Assembly (NCBI RefSeq): GCF_000425625.1
Contig: NZ_AUDU01000039.1
Span: 1 to 64,000 of the forward strand
Reading direction: 5' to 3'
Source: Stutzerimonas azotifigens DSM 17556
GTDB taxonomy: Bacteria; Pseudomonadota; Gammaproteobacteria; Pseudomonadales; Pseudomonadaceae
DNA: 64,000 bases
Shown: positions 26,226 through 34,962 of the stretch, in pieces
How positions within the stretch are numbered: the first letter of the stretch is position 1
How the letters are laid out: every line of letters starts with the position of its first letter
Notes under the pieces: generated by a model
The model's database searches: none
Told to the model about the DNA's origin: nothing
The model's input: only the letters and a program-made list of their open reading frames with translations
Translations under genes and position numbers: made by a program

Positions 26226-28916
26226 TCAGGCCGCCGCGCCGCGCATGCGGGCGCGCTGCACGGCCTTCTCCAGCTCCGCGGCGAAGAACACCAGGGCGCC
26301 GGCGGTGGCGCACAGGGCCCATTGCGCAAGGCTCAGGTCGGTGGAGCCGAGCACGCGCTGCAGCGGGCCCCAGTGGGTGAACAGCAGCTGCAGGCCGAGC
26401 GCCGCAGCGATCGACAGCAAAACCAGCGGGTTGCCCAGCAGGCCTTCGCGGCTGAGCACGCTGCCGAACAGGTGGCGGCTGTTGATCAGGTAGAACATCT
26501 CGGCGAACACGATGGCGTTGATCGTCATGGTGCGCGCCGTCTCCAGGCTGGCGGCCTGCTGCAGCTCCCAGAGGAACAGGCCCAGCGCCGAGACGCCGAT
26601 CAGCAGCGAGACCATCAGGATCCGCCAGACCAGGAAGCCGGACAGCAGCGCCTCGCTCGGCGGCCGCGGCGGGCGGCGCATCAGGCCCGGCTCGGCCGGT
26701 TCGAACGCCAGCGCCATGCCGAGCGTGGAGGCGGTGACCATGTTCACCCAGAGCACCTGGGCCGGCGTCATCGGCAGGGCCATCTCGAACAGGATCGCGG
26801 CGATGATCACCAGCGCCTCGCCGCCGTTGGTGGGCAGCATGAAGGCGACGAACTTCTTCAGGTTGTCGTAGATGGCGCGGCCTTCGCGCACGGCGTTGCC
26901 GATGGTGGCGAAGTTGTCGTCGGCGAGCACCATGTCGGACGCCTCCTTGGCCGCCTCGGTGCCCTTGTGGCCCATGGCGACGCCGATGTCGGCACGCTTG
27001 AGCGCCGGGGCGTCGTTCACCCCGTCGCCGGTCATGGCCACCACCTGCCCGCGCGCCTGCATGGCGCGGACCAGTCGCAGCTTGTGCTCGGGGCTGGCGC
27101 GTGCGTAGACGTCGACGTCCAGCACCAGCGCCTGCAGCGCGGCCTCGTCCAGCACCTCGATCTCCGCTCCGGTCAGGGCCGGACGCTCGACGCCGATGCC
27201 GAGCTGGGCGCCGATGGCCCGGGCCGTCTCGACGTGGTCGCCGGTGATCATCTTCACCTGGATACCGGCGCGCTGGCAGTCGGCGACGGCGGCGATGGCC
27301 TCCTCACGCGGCGGGTCGATGATGCCCACCAGCCCCAGCAGGGTGAAGCCCCGCTCCATGTCGGCGAAGCCGAGCGTTTCCTGCCCGGGCACGCGCTTTT
27401 CCGCCAGTGCCAGCAGGCGCAGCCCGCGTGCGGCGGTGTCGGCGGCGAAGCGCCGCCAGTAGTCGGGCTCCAGCGGCGCGTCGGCGCCGGCGGTGGCCTG
27501 CCGCTCACACATTTCTAGAATGCGCTCGGGGGCGCCTTTGGTAAGGATGAGCGCGCCGCCATCGAGCGGATGCAGGGTGGCCATGAAGCGGTGCTCGGAC
27601 TCGAACGGGATGGCGTCCACCCGCGGCAGCGGCTCCGGCTCGTCGAGCTTGCCCGCCAGCGCCAGCAGCGCGCCCTCGGTGGGATCGCCGGTCATGCGCC
27701 AGTCATCGCCGCTGCCGTGCAACTGGGCGTCGTTGCACAGCCGCGCGGCGCGCCCGATGCGCTGCAGCAGGGCGCCGTTCGGCGGGCTCTGGCGGTCGTC
27801 TTCGTCATGGACCTCGCCACGCGGCACGTAGCCGATGCCGCCGACCGCATAGCGGCGCTCGGCGGTGACGATGCGCTGCACGGTCATTTCGTTGCGGGTC
27901 AGGGTGCCGGTCTTGTCCGAGCAGATCAGCGTCACCGCGCCCAGCGCCTCCACCGCCGGCAGCCGGCGGACGATGGCCCGGCGCCGCGCCATGCGCTGCA
28001 TGCCCAGCGCCAGGGTGACGGTCATGATCGCCGGCAGCCCTTCGGGAATCGCCGAGGCGGCCAGGGCCACCACCATCAGGAACATGTCCTCGGCTGGGTG
28101 GCCGCGCCAGAAGGTGCCGAGCAGGAACGTCAGGGCGGCGGCGGCGAGGATGAAGATCGCCAGCCGGTGCCCGAACCCGGCGATCTGCCGCAGCAGCGGC
28201 GTGCTGAGCGACTCGACCTCGCCGAGCAGGGTGTCGATGCGGCCGATCTCGGTGTCCGCGCCGGTGGCGACCACGATGCCCTCGGCGTTGCCGTATACCA
28301 CCAGGGTGCCGGAGTAGGCCATGCCGCGCCGTTCGCCGAGCACGGTGTCCTCGGCGCAGGGTGCGACCTCCTTCTCCACCGGCAGCGATTCGCCGGTGAG
28401 CGCGGCTTCCTCCACGCGCAGGTTCTTCACCTGCACCAGGCGCAGGTCGGCCGGCACCTTGTCGCCGGAGACCAGCACCACGCGGTCGCCCGGCACCAGC
28501 GCCTGGGCGTCGACGGTCAGGCGGCGGCCGTCGCGCACCACGGTCGCCTGGCTGGAGAGCATCTGCTGGATCGCCGCCATCGCGGCCTGCGCCTTGCCCT
28601 CCTGGATGTAGCCGATGACCACGTTGACCAGCACCGCGGCGAGGATGACGCCGGTGTCCACCCAGTGCTGCAGCAGCGCGGTGATGCCCGCGGCGGCGAG
28701 CATCAGGTAGAGCAGCACGTTGTGGAACTGCAGCAGCAGGCGCTTGAGCGGTCCGTGCCCGTGGCGGCGCGGCAGGCGATTCGGGCCGTGCCGCTGCAGG
28801 CGCGCCTCGGCCTCGGCGGTGGTCAGGCCGGAGGCGGCGCTGTCGAGGCGGCGGCCGACCTCGTCGGCTTCCAGGCTGTGCCAGGGGGTGGGGGTGGGCG
28901 CTGCGGTGTCCGGCAT
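26226..28916 (-). CDS. Cation-transporting P-type ATPase (P2-like)
   Basis: An inner-membrane ion pump of 896 residues. Order of motifs: N-terminal cation ATPase domain, TGES (174-177), PEGLPAIMTV in helix M4 (about 291), phosphorylation Asp334 in CSDKTGTLT, MTGDGVNDAPALKRAD, and C-terminal helices. It most resembles the PacL/PMR1-like P2 group, but helix M6 reads WVNMVTASTLGMAL with Ala where calcium pumps have Asp, so the ion is uncertain. GGAG six bases upstream supports ATG 28916 (MPDTAAP); ATG 28928 is the alternative. Confidence 0.9.
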   Translation of the reverse strand: MPDTAAPTPTPWHSLEADEVGRRLDSAASGLTTAEAEARLQRHGPNRLPRRHGHGPLKRLLLQFHNVLLYLMLAAAGITALLQHWVDTGVILAAVLVNVVIGYIQEGKAQAAMAAIQQMLSSQATVVRDGRRLTVDAQALVPGDRVVLVSGDKVPADLRLVQVKNLRVEEAALTGESLPVEKEVAPCAEDTVLGERRGMAYSGTLVVYGNAEGIVVATGADTEIGRIDTLLGEVESLSTPLLRQIAGFGHRLAIFILAAAALTFLLGTFWRGHPAEDMFLMVVALAASAIPEGLPAIMTVTLALGMQRMARRRAIVRRLPAVEALGAVTLICSDKTGTLTRNEMTVQRIVTAERRYAVGGIGYVPRGEVHDEDDRQSPPNGALLQRIGRAARLCNDAQLHGSGDDWRMTGDPTEGALLALAGKLDEPEPLPRVDAIPFESEHRFMATLHPLDGGALILTKGAPERILEMCERQATAGADAPLEPDYWRRFAADTAARGLRLLALAEKRVPGQETLGFADMERGFTLLGLVGIIDPPREEAIAAVADCQRAGIQVKMITGDHVETARAIGAQLGIGVERPALTGAEIEVLDEAALQALVLDVDVYARASPEHKLRLVRAMQARGQVVAMTGDGVNDAPALKRADIGVAMGHKGTEAAKEASDMVLADDNFATIGNAVREGRAIYDNLKKFVAFMLPTNGGEALVIIAAILFEMALPMTPAQVLWVNMVTASTLGMALAFEPAEPGLMRRPPRPPSEALLSGFLVWRILMVSLLIGVSALGLFLWELQQAASLETARTMTINAIVFAEMFYLINSRHLFGSVLSREGLLGNPLVLLSIAAALGLQLLFTHWGPLQRVLGSTDLSLAQWALCATAGALVFFAAELEKAVQRARMRGAAA

Positions 28917-28989
28917 CCTGTTCTCCATCGAGCGACTGTCGTCATTTCGATGCTGGAACAGGGTAGCCGGAGCTATGTTGATCGTGCGC

Positions 28990-29012
28990 AAAAGGCCCGC
29001 CTGCGGCGGGCC
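28990..29012 (-). terminator. Rho-independent terminator of the RlmI-like gene
   Basis: Read on the minus strand: GGCCCGCC-GCA-GGCGGGCC, a perfect 8-bp stem with a 3-base loop, followed directly by TTTT. It lies 30 bp after the methyltransferase stop and before the P-type ATPase start, so the two genes are likely separate transcripts. Confidence 0.85.
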
Positions 29013-29041
29013 CTGCAAACGTTACCGGATGTGAGCGCGGG

Positions 29042-30235
29042 TCAGCTCGGCAGAATACGACAGGTCAGGCTCTTGATGTAGCGCGTCTCGGCGATCGCTG
29101 GGTGGACCGGGTGATCAGGCCCCTGGGCGCCGCGCTCGAGCAGCTGGAGGTTGCGGTCCAGGTGACGGGCGCTGCCGAGCAGGATGTTCTGCAGGTCGTC
29201 CTCGGGGAGGTGCATCGAGCAAGAGGCGCTGACCAGGATGCCGTCCTTGTTGAGCAGGCGCATGGCCTGCTCGTTCAGCCGCCGGTAGGCGGCCTCGCCG
29301 TTCTTCAGGTCCTTCCTGCGCTTGATGAAGGCCGGCGGGTCGGCGATCACCACGTCGAAGCGCTCCTCGGCGGCCTTGAGCTCCTTCATCGCCTCGAACA
29401 CGTCGCCTTCGACCATGGCCATCTTCTCGGTCAGGCCGTTGAGCGCGGCGTTGCGCTCGACGCCGTCGAGGGCGAAGCCGGAGGCGTCCACGCACATGAC
29501 CTCGCTGGCGCCGAAGGCGGCCGCCTGCACGCCCCAGCCGCCGATGTAGCTGAACAGGTCGAGCACCCGCTTGCCCTTGACGTAGGGCGCCAGGCGCGCG
29601 CGATTCATGCGGTGGTCGTAGAACCAGCCGGTCTTCTGGCCCTGCATCACCGGGGCCTCGAACCTTACCCCGTTCTCCTCCAGCGCTACCCACTCGGGCA
29701 CCTCGCCGTGGGCGACCTCGACGTAGCGCTGCAGGCCCTCGGCTTCGCGCGCGCTGGAGTCGTTCTTCCACAGCACGCCGGCCGGCTTGAGCACCTGCAG
29801 CAGGGCCGCCAGCACCTCGTCGCGCTGGCGCTCCATGGTCGCCGAGGCGAGCTGGACCACGAGGATGTCGAAGAAGCGATCGACCACCAGCCCCGGCAGG
29901 CCGTCGGAGTCGCCGTACACCAGCCGGTAGCAGGGCTGCTCGAACAACCGCTCGCGCAGGCTCAGCGCGACCTTGAGGCGGTGCACCAGCAGCGACTTGT
30001 CCAGCGGATGCCTGAGGTCGCGCGACAGCAGGCGGGCGCAGATCAGGTTGTTCGGCGACAGCGCGACCACGCCCAGCGGCTTGCCGCCGGCCGCCTCGAG
30101 GATCGCCTGGTCGCCCGCCTGGAAGGCGGTCAGCGGGGTGGCGACGACATCCACCTCGTTGCTGAAGACCCACAGGTGGCCGGCACGCAGGCGGCGATCG
30201 GCATTGGCTTTGAGGCGCAGGCTGGGCAGGGACAT
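29042..30235 (-). CDS. rlmI: 23S rRNA methyltransferase, RlmI-like (m5C1962)
   Basis: A 397-residue SAM-dependent methyltransferase with an N-terminal PUA-like RNA-binding domain (LRLKANADRRLRAGHLWVFS) and a Rossmann domain. Motif I is VLDLFSYIGGWGVQAAAFG, motif IV is VIADPPAF, and a cysteine (SASCSMHL) fits m5C chemistry. Length and architecture match RlmI/YccW. ATG 30235 (MSLPSLRLKA) is preferred over an upstream frame that runs into 7-bp-period repeats. Confidence 0.88.
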   Translation of the reverse strand: MSLPSLRLKANADRRLRAGHLWVFSNEVDVVATPLTAFQAGDQAILEAAGGKPLGVVALSPNNLICARLLSRDLRHPLDKSLLVHRLKVALSLRERLFEQPCYRLVYGDSDGLPGLVVDRFFDILVVQLASATMERQRDEVLAALLQVLKPAGVLWKNDSSAREAEGLQRYVEVAHGEVPEWVALEENGVRFEAPVMQGQKTGWFYDHRMNRARLAPYVKGKRVLDLFSYIGGWGVQAAAFGASEVMCVDASGFALDGVERNAALNGLTEKMAMVEGDVFEAMKELKAAEERFDVVIADPPAFIKRRKDLKNGEAAYRRLNEQAMRLLNKDGILVSASCSMHLPEDDLQNILLGSARHLDRNLQLLERGAQGPDHPVHPAIAETRYIKSLTCRILPS

Positions 30236-30279
30236 GGGGGCGCTCCGGGTGAGGGGGGCGGGCATTCTAAACGAGAGCG

Positions 30280-30383
30280 GCAAGCTGCAAGGCACAAGCT
30301 GCAAGTAAAAAGCAGAGCTTGACCGCGCTCATGCAGGCTCCATCCTCGCCTGCCGCCTGCCGCCTGCCGCCTGCCGCCTGCCG
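30280..30383. repeat. Heptamer tracts between rlmI and the DJ-1/PfpI gene
   Basis: Two 7-bp-period tracts. At 30349-30383 there are five perfect CCTGCCG copies that abut the stop codon of the DJ-1/PfpI gene (TTA at 30384-30386). At about 30280-30305 a degenerate CAAGCTG/CAAGGCA tract repeats with the same period. The segment between them has no obvious gene. Confidence 0.92.
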
Positions 30384-30923
30384 TTAAGCCGCCAACGCCG
30401 CGATCAGCGTCTGGCTGAACGCCGGGATGTCGTCCGGCTTGCGACTGCTGATCAGGTGGCCGTCGACCACCACCTGCTCGTCGACCCACTCGGCGCCGGC
30501 GTTCTTCAGGTCGTCGACGAGCGACGGCCAGCTGGTCATGCGCTTGCCCTTGACCAGGTCGGCCGAGGCCAGCAGCCAGGCGCCGTGGCAGATCACCGCG
30601 ATGGTCTTGTCCGCCCGCGCGGCGTCGCGCACCAGCTCCTGGGCCATGTCGTCGGTGCGGATGGTGTCGCTGTTGACCACCCCGCCGGGCAGCAGGATGG
30701 CGTCGTAGTCCTCGCTGTGAATGCGGTCGAAGGTGCTGTCGACCTCGAACTCGTCGGCCGGCGTGGTGTGGTTCCAGCCGCGCACCTTGCCCGGCTTGGC
30801 GGAGATGATCTCGGTCTTCGCCCCGGCCTCGTCGAGCGCCTGCTTGGGCCCGGTCAGCTCGACCTGTTCGAAGCCATCGGTCACCAGAATCGCCACGCGC
30901 TTGCCGTTCAGGGATTGAGCCAT
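30384..30923 (-). CDS. DJ-1/PfpI family protein
   Basis: A 179-residue class I glutamine amidotransferase-like protein of the PfpI/YhbO group, associated with protease, chaperone or deglycase activity and stress resistance. The nucleophile elbow AVICHGAWLL holds the cysteine; the upstream glutamate lies in FEQVELTGP. ILLPGGVVNSDTIR is the conserved loop. Ends exactly at a CCTGCCG heptamer array. The actual activity of this group is debated. Confidence 0.9.
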   Translation of the reverse strand: MAQSLNGKRVAILVTDGFEQVELTGPKQALDEAGAKTEIISAKPGKVRGWNHTTPADEFEVDSTFDRIHSEDYDAILLPGGVVNSDTIRTDDMAQELVRDAARADKTIAVICHGAWLLASADLVKGKRMTSWPSLVDDLKNAGAEWVDEQVVVDGHLISSRKPDDIPAFSQTLIAALAA

Positions 30924-31099
30924 GATGCCTGTCCTCCTTCTCCTGTTGCCTAGGGGATGCGCCGAACGTGCGGGCGGCCGGAAGCCAGTCGCCGGGTTCT
31001 GACGCCGTTCACTTGAAATCGAACACCCTTCTCGGCCAAAGTTCGTCCCATCCGTACGGTGGCGTTTTGCCTCCTCTCATCCGCGCCAGAGTCCTTCCC

Positions 31100-31966
31100 A
31101 TGGCCGTTGAACTTACCGCCGATCAGATTCGGCACGTGCTGCAGGGCATCAGCGTTCCGCCGCAGCCGCAGATCATGGTCGACCTGCAGATGGAGCAGGT
31201 CATGCCGATTCCCGACCTCAGGAGCATCGCCCGGCTGATCAGCCATGACCCGGGCCTGTCCGGCTCGCTGTTGAAGATCGTCAATTCCAAGTACTTCGGC
31301 CTGGCCAACCGCATCGCCTCGATCCAGCAGGCGGTCAACCTGCTGGGCTGCGACTCGGTGATCAACCTGATCAACGCGCAGTCGATCAAGGGCGAGATGA
31401 GCGACGAGACGATCGTCACCCTCAACCGCTTCTGGGACACCGCGCAGGACGTGGCCATGACCTGCCTGACGCTGGCCAAGCGGATCGGCTACCAGGCGCC
31501 GGACGAGGCCTATACGCTCGGGCTGTTCCACGACTGCGGCATCCCGCTGATGCTCAAGCGCTTCCCCAACTACATGGCGGTGCTGGAGGAGGCCTACGCC
31601 AGCGGCGGCGCCGAGCAGCGCATCGTCGACGTGGAGAACCGGGTGCTGTCGACCAACCACGCGGTGGTCGGCTACTTCACCGCCAAGTCGTGGAACCTGC
31701 CGCTGCACCTGTGCGACGCCATCGCCAACCACCACAATGCCTATTCGCTGTTCACCGACGACTCGGGTCGCGACGCGCAGCTGAAGACGCTGCTGGCGAT
31801 CCTCAAGATGGCCGAGCACATCTGCGCCTGCCACCGGGTGCTCGGCGCCCAGGCCGAGGACCACGAGTGGGCCGGCATCGAGCAACTGGTGCTCGAATAC
31901 GTCGGCCTGTCCGACTACGACTTCCAGAACCTCCGGGACAGCATCCGCGAACTGGGCGTCGGCTGA
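31100..31966 (+). CDS. HDOD domain protein
   Basis: A 288-residue single-domain HDOD protein. PIPDLRSIARLISHDPGLSGSLLKIVNS is the diagnostic stretch near residues 35-62. HDOD proteins act as non-catalytic HD-like scaffolds in signalling, for example linked to cyclic di-GMP, chemotaxis or motility. No GGDEF, EAL or receiver domain is fused and no such gene is adjacent. ATG 31100 (MAVELTADQ) is chosen because the upstream frame to 30968 has no family similarity. Divergent from the DJ-1/PfpI gene. Confidence 0.85.
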   Translation: MAVELTADQIRHVLQGISVPPQPQIMVDLQMEQVMPIPDLRSIARLISHDPGLSGSLLKIVNSKYFGLANRIASIQQAVNLLGCDSVINLINAQSIKGEMSDETIVTLNRFWDTAQDVAMTCLTLAKRIGYQAPDEAYTLGLFHDCGIPLMLKRFPNYMAVLEEAYASGGAEQRIVDVENRVLSTNHAVVGYFTAKSWNLPLHLCDAIANHHNAYSLFTDDSGRDAQLKTLLAILKMAEHICACHRVLGAQAEDHEWAGIEQLVLEYVGLSDYDFQNLRDSIRELGVG

Positions 31967-31989
31967 TCGAACCGGTAGCTCCGGCGCGA

Positions 31990-32157
31990 CTCGAAGCTAA
32001 CTCCCGCCCCGTCCCGGAGGCGCCCGTTCCCGACGGGATTGCGGCATTCACCGCATCCCAGTGGGAGGCGCGCCCTCGCGGCGATGCAGGCCGCAGGCCT
32101 GCCTCCAGCGCTCAAAAGCATCGCCCCGAGGTCGGGCCTCCCACAAAAGCAGTTCGC
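31990..32157. repeat. Dispersed intergenic repeat before the MOSC pseudogene
   Basis: Carries the same two blocks found at 23768-24162 (CGTTCCCGACGGG-TTGCGGCATTCACC at about 32025-32052; CGCCCCGAGGTCG and CCTCCCACAAAAGCAG at about 32122-32153). It runs directly into the first codons of the MOSC pseudogene, suggesting that the 5' end and promoter of that gene may have been lost. Confidence 0.75.
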
Positions 32158-32842
32158 GTGTTCCATCCCGAAGCGGGGCTCGCCGCCCTGCTGGCCGCGC
32201 CCGTGCGCCCCGGCCGCATCGTCTGGATCGGCGTGCGCCCCGAGCGCCACGGCCCCGCTGCAGGCGCTCGAACGGGTCCGCCTCGCGCCGGGCGAGGGCC
32301 TGCCTGGCGACCACTACGCTCGCGCGGCCAGGGCAAGCGCCAGGTGACCCTGGTCCAGGCCGAGAACCTTGGCGCGATCGCCGCCTACCTGGGCAGGGAC
32401 GAGGTCTCGCCGCAGTTGCTGCGTCGCAACCTGGTCACCCGGGGCATCAACCTGCTGGCCCTCAAGGGCAAGCGTTTCCGTGTCGGCACGGCGATCCTCG
32501 AATACACAGGCGAATCAGGCCGTGTGAAAACGTCGCGAGCGAAGGTCAGGCAAGCCGGAAACAGATGAAAAAGCGCAGTTTACAAGTGGTAAATGAGCAT
32601 TTTGATCGGACTCGCGCCCGAGCCTGTTTTTCAACGCAGCATGACCGAGCGCAGTAGTTTTCACACAGCCTGAGTGCCATCCCTGCTCGCGTATGGAGGC
32701 ACTGCTCGGCACCGGCGGCTACAACGCGGTGCGCGGGCACGGCGGCATCACCGCGCGGGTGCTGGAAGGCGGCGAGGTGCGCCTCGGCGATGCGCTCGAG
32801 GTGCTGCCCGCAACGCCCGAAGACACCGCGAACGCCGGCTGA
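32158..32842 (+). pseudogene. MOSC domain protein, broken by two frameshifts and a MITE-like insertion
   Basis: Remains of a MOSC-domain protein (molybdenum-cofactor sulfurase C-terminal fold; metal-sulfur chemistry). Frame 1 reads LAALLAAPVRPGRIVWIG; the frame shifts near 32250 to give PLQALERVRLAPGEGLPGD and shifts back near 32335 for RQVTLVQAENLGAIAAYLG. After LEYTGE a 157-bp element interrupts; the end resumes as [21 protein letters not shown], with the conserved CxPC cysteine, to TGA 32840-32842. No normal start or ribosome site; the first in-frame GTG (32158) abuts an intergenic repeat. Almost certainly inactive. Confidence 0.85.
32516..32672. mobile_element. 157-bp MITE-like element
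   Basis: Ends in 16-bp inverted repeats with one mismatch: CAGGCCGTGTGAAAAC (32516-32531) and the complement of CAGGCTGTGTGAAAAC (32657-32672). Flanks read AAT (32513-32515) and AGT (32673-32675), a plausible 3-bp ANT target duplication with one change. No transposase fits inside. It is visibly richer in A and T than its neighbours. Removing it plus one flank copy rejoins the MOSC frame. ANT duplications and such ends fit IS5-type elements, but family is not established. Confidence 0.8.
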
Positions 32843-32982
32843 CGTTGCGACAAGCCGGCGTCGAAACCCAGCGTAACGACCGCTGGCCGCCTTCGCCTGG
32901 CTTCGGACGGCGCGGCTGCGTACTCTCTGAGGTCTTCCGGCGCCCGCCGCCGATCGATCCCTTGCCACAGAGGAGCCTGCAC

Positions 32983-33405
32983 ATGGTCGACAAGCTGCAC
33001 CTGAGCGACGAGCAATGGCGAAGCCGCCTGACGCCCGAGGAGTTCCACGTGCTGCGCGAGCACGGCACCGAAGCGCCGGGCAGCGGCTGCTTCCTGAAGA
33101 CCAAGGAGCCGGGCACCTACGTCTGCGCCGCCTGCGGCAATCCGCTGTTCAAGTCCGGGGAGAAGTTCGAGTCCGGCACCGGCTGGCCATCCTTCACCCA
33201 GGCGCTGACCGAGGACGCGGTGGTCGAGTACCAGGACCGTTCCTACGGCATGCTGCGTACCGAGGTACGCTGCGGCCGCTGCGACAGCCATCTGGGCCAC
33301 GTCTTTCCGGACGGGCCGCCGCCGACCGGGCTGCGCTACTGCATGAATTCGGTGGCGATGAAGCACGTGCCCGAGGGCCAGCCCCTCGAGCTGGTAAATC
33401 CCTGA
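32983..33405 (+). CDS. msrB: Peptide-methionine (R)-S-oxide reductase
   Basis: Repairs R-methionine sulfoxide in proteins using thioredoxin. The 140-residue protein has two zinc-binding CxxC pairs (CAAC and CGRC), FESGTGWPSF and the catalytic cysteine in RYCMNS near the end, with HLGHVF conserved. AGAGGAG lies before ATG 32983; the longer frame upstream enters the MOSC pseudogene. Followed 18 bp later by msrA, forming a repair pair for both stereoisomers. Confidence 0.96.
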   Translation: MVDKLHLSDEQWRSRLTPEEFHVLREHGTEAPGSGCFLKTKEPGTYVCAACGNPLFKSGEKFESGTGWPSFTQALTEDAVVEYQDRSYGMLRTEVRCGRCDSHLGHVFPDGPPPTGLRYCMNSVAMKHVPEGQPLELVNP

Positions 33406-33423
33406 ACGAGGAGGGCGCAGACG

Positions 33424-33966
33424 ATGGCGGACCAATCTGCGAGCATCATCCTGGGCGGCGGCTGCTTCTGGTGCGTCGAGGCTGTGTTCGAGAACCTGCG
33501 TGGTGTCGAGCGGGTGGTTTCCGGTTATGCCGGCGGCCACGTGCCGAACCCGACCTATCGGCAGGTGTGCGAGAAGACCACCGGCCACGCCGAGGTGGTG
33601 CAGGTCAGCTACGACCCGCAGCAGGTCTCGCTGCGTGAGCTGCTCGAAGTGTTCTTCACCACCCACGATCCGACCACGCCCAATCGCCAGGGCGCGGACG
33701 TCGGCCCGCAGTACCGCTCGATCGTCCTCTACGCCGACGAAGAGCAGAAGCGGGTGGCCGAACAGGTCATCGCCGACCTCGGCGGCCAGGGCCTGTGGGA
33801 CTCGCCGATCGTCACCGAGCTACAGCCGCTGGAGGCCTTCTACCCGGCCGAGCCGGAGCACTACGCCTACTACCGGCGCAACCCCTACCAGCCGTACTGC
33901 CAGGCGGTGATCGCGCCCAAGGTGGCCAAGCTGCGCAAGCTGCACCTGGACAAGCTGCGGGCCTGA
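33424..33966 (+). CDS. msrA: Peptide-methionine (S)-S-oxide reductase
   Basis: Repairs S-methionine sulfoxide. In this 180-residue protein the catalytic cysteine is in GGGCFWCVEAVFENLRGV near residue 16, followed by GYAGGHVPNPTY and CEKTTGHAEVVQV. This is a short-form MsrA without the extended N-terminus of some enterobacterial enzymes. Same-strand partner of msrB, 18 bp apart, GAGGAG upstream. Confidence 0.97.
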   Translation: MADQSASIILGGGCFWCVEAVFENLRGVERVVSGYAGGHVPNPTYRQVCEKTTGHAEVVQVSYDPQQVSLRELLEVFFTTHDPTTPNRQGADVGPQYRSIVLYADEEQKRVAEQVIADLGGQGLWDSPIVTELQPLEAFYPAEPEHYAYYRRNPYQPYCQAVIAPKVAKLRKLHLDKLRA

Positions 33967-34031
33967 TGGGTGTCGGGCGCCGGCCGTTCTGCTAAGGTCG
34001 CCGCCCCGCCTTCTGCTCTTCACCGATCGTC

Positions 34032-34844
34032 ATGCCCGAACTCCCCGAAGTCGAAACCACCCGCCGCGGTATCGAGCCCCACCTGCTGGGGCGCCGTGTG
34101 GAGCGCGTGATCGTCCGCGACCGGCGCCTGCGCTGGCCGATCCCCGACGACCTCGACAGCCGCCTGTCCGGCCAGCGCATCGAGCGCGTGGAACGGCGCG
34201 CCAAGTACCTGCTGCTCGGCGCCGAGGCCGGCACCCTGATCGTCCACCTGGGCATGTCCGGCAGCCTGCGGCTGGTCGAGGGCGGCCTGCCGGCGCGCAA
34301 GCACGAGCACGTCGACCTGCTGCTCGATTCCGGCCAGGCGCTGCGCTACACCGACCCGCGCCGCTTCGGCGCCATGCTCTGGAGCGGCGACCCGCTGGCC
34401 CACCCGCTGCTCGTCAGCCTGGGGCCGGAGCCGCTCGGCGAGGACTTCGACGGCGAGCGCCTGTACCGCCTTTCGCGCGGGCGCAGCATGGCGGTCAAGC
34501 CGTTCATCATGGACAACGCGGTGGTCGTCGGGGTCGGCAACATCTACGCCACCGAGGCGCTGTTCGCCGCCGGCATCGACCCGCGCCGCGCCGCCGGCTC
34601 GGTGTCGCGGGCGCGCTACCAGCGGCTGGCCGAGGAGATCCGGCGGGTGCTGGCGCATGCCATCGAGCGCGGCGGCACCACGCTGCGCGACTTCGTCGGC
34701 GGTGACGGCCAACCCGGCTACTTCCAGCAGGAACTGTTCGCCTACGGGCGCGGCGGCGAGTTCTGCAAGACCTGTGGCAGCACCCTGCGCGAGGTTCGCC
34801 TGGGGCAGCGCGCCAGCGTGTATTGCGGCCGCTGCCAGCGCTGA
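34032..34844 (+). CDS. mutM: Formamidopyrimidine-DNA glycosylase
   Basis: Removes 8-oxoguanine and formamidopyrimidines in base-excision repair. The 270-residue enzyme begins [13 protein letters not shown], with catalytic Pro2 and Glu3, has Lys58 in RAKYLLL and ends with the zinc finger [19 protein letters not shown] followed by CGRC. The helix-two-turn-helix motif is in [12 protein letters not shown]. Oxidative-damage theme is shared with the adjacent msr genes. Confidence 0.98.
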   Translation: MPELPEVETTRRGIEPHLLGRRVERVIVRDRRLRWPIPDDLDSRLSGQRIERVERRAKYLLLGAEAGTLIVHLGMSGSLRLVEGGLPARKHEHVDLLLDSGQALRYTDPRRFGAMLWSGDPLAHPLLVSLGPEPLGEDFDGERLYRLSRGRSMAVKPFIMDNAVVVGVGNIYATEALFAAGIDPRRAAGSVSRARYQRLAEEIRRVLAHAIERGGTTLRDFVGGDGQPGYFQQELFAYGRGGEFCKTCGSTLREVRLGQRASVYCGRCQR

Positions 34845-34887
34845 TCGATGGGCGTGCGGGTGGCCGCGAGGGTTGACGGCCGTCACG

Positions 34888-34915
34888 CTGACAAATGGCC
34901 ACCCACTGTTATAGT
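34888..34915 (+). promoter_or_regulatory. Promoter of the small exported protein gene
   Basis: CTGACA (34888-34893), 16-bp spacer, TATAGT (34910-34915), a good sigma70-type match, 47 bp before ATG 34963. Confidence 0.6.
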
Positions 34916-34962
34916 TAGCCGCACGACAACCGACTGCTCGTTCACGCTGAAGGATCGCACCC

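Noticed and set aside
23782-26493. A 903-codon plus-strand open frame opposite ilvD
   Set aside because: Antisense of a highly conserved gene in a very GC-rich genome; composition (His/Gln/Ala/Arg) is typical of spurious frames.
32674-32982. N-terminal extension of msrB through the MOSC remnant
   Set aside because: The conserved MsrB protein starts at ATG 32983 with a proper ribosome site; the upstream frame is the wrong frame of a pseudogene.
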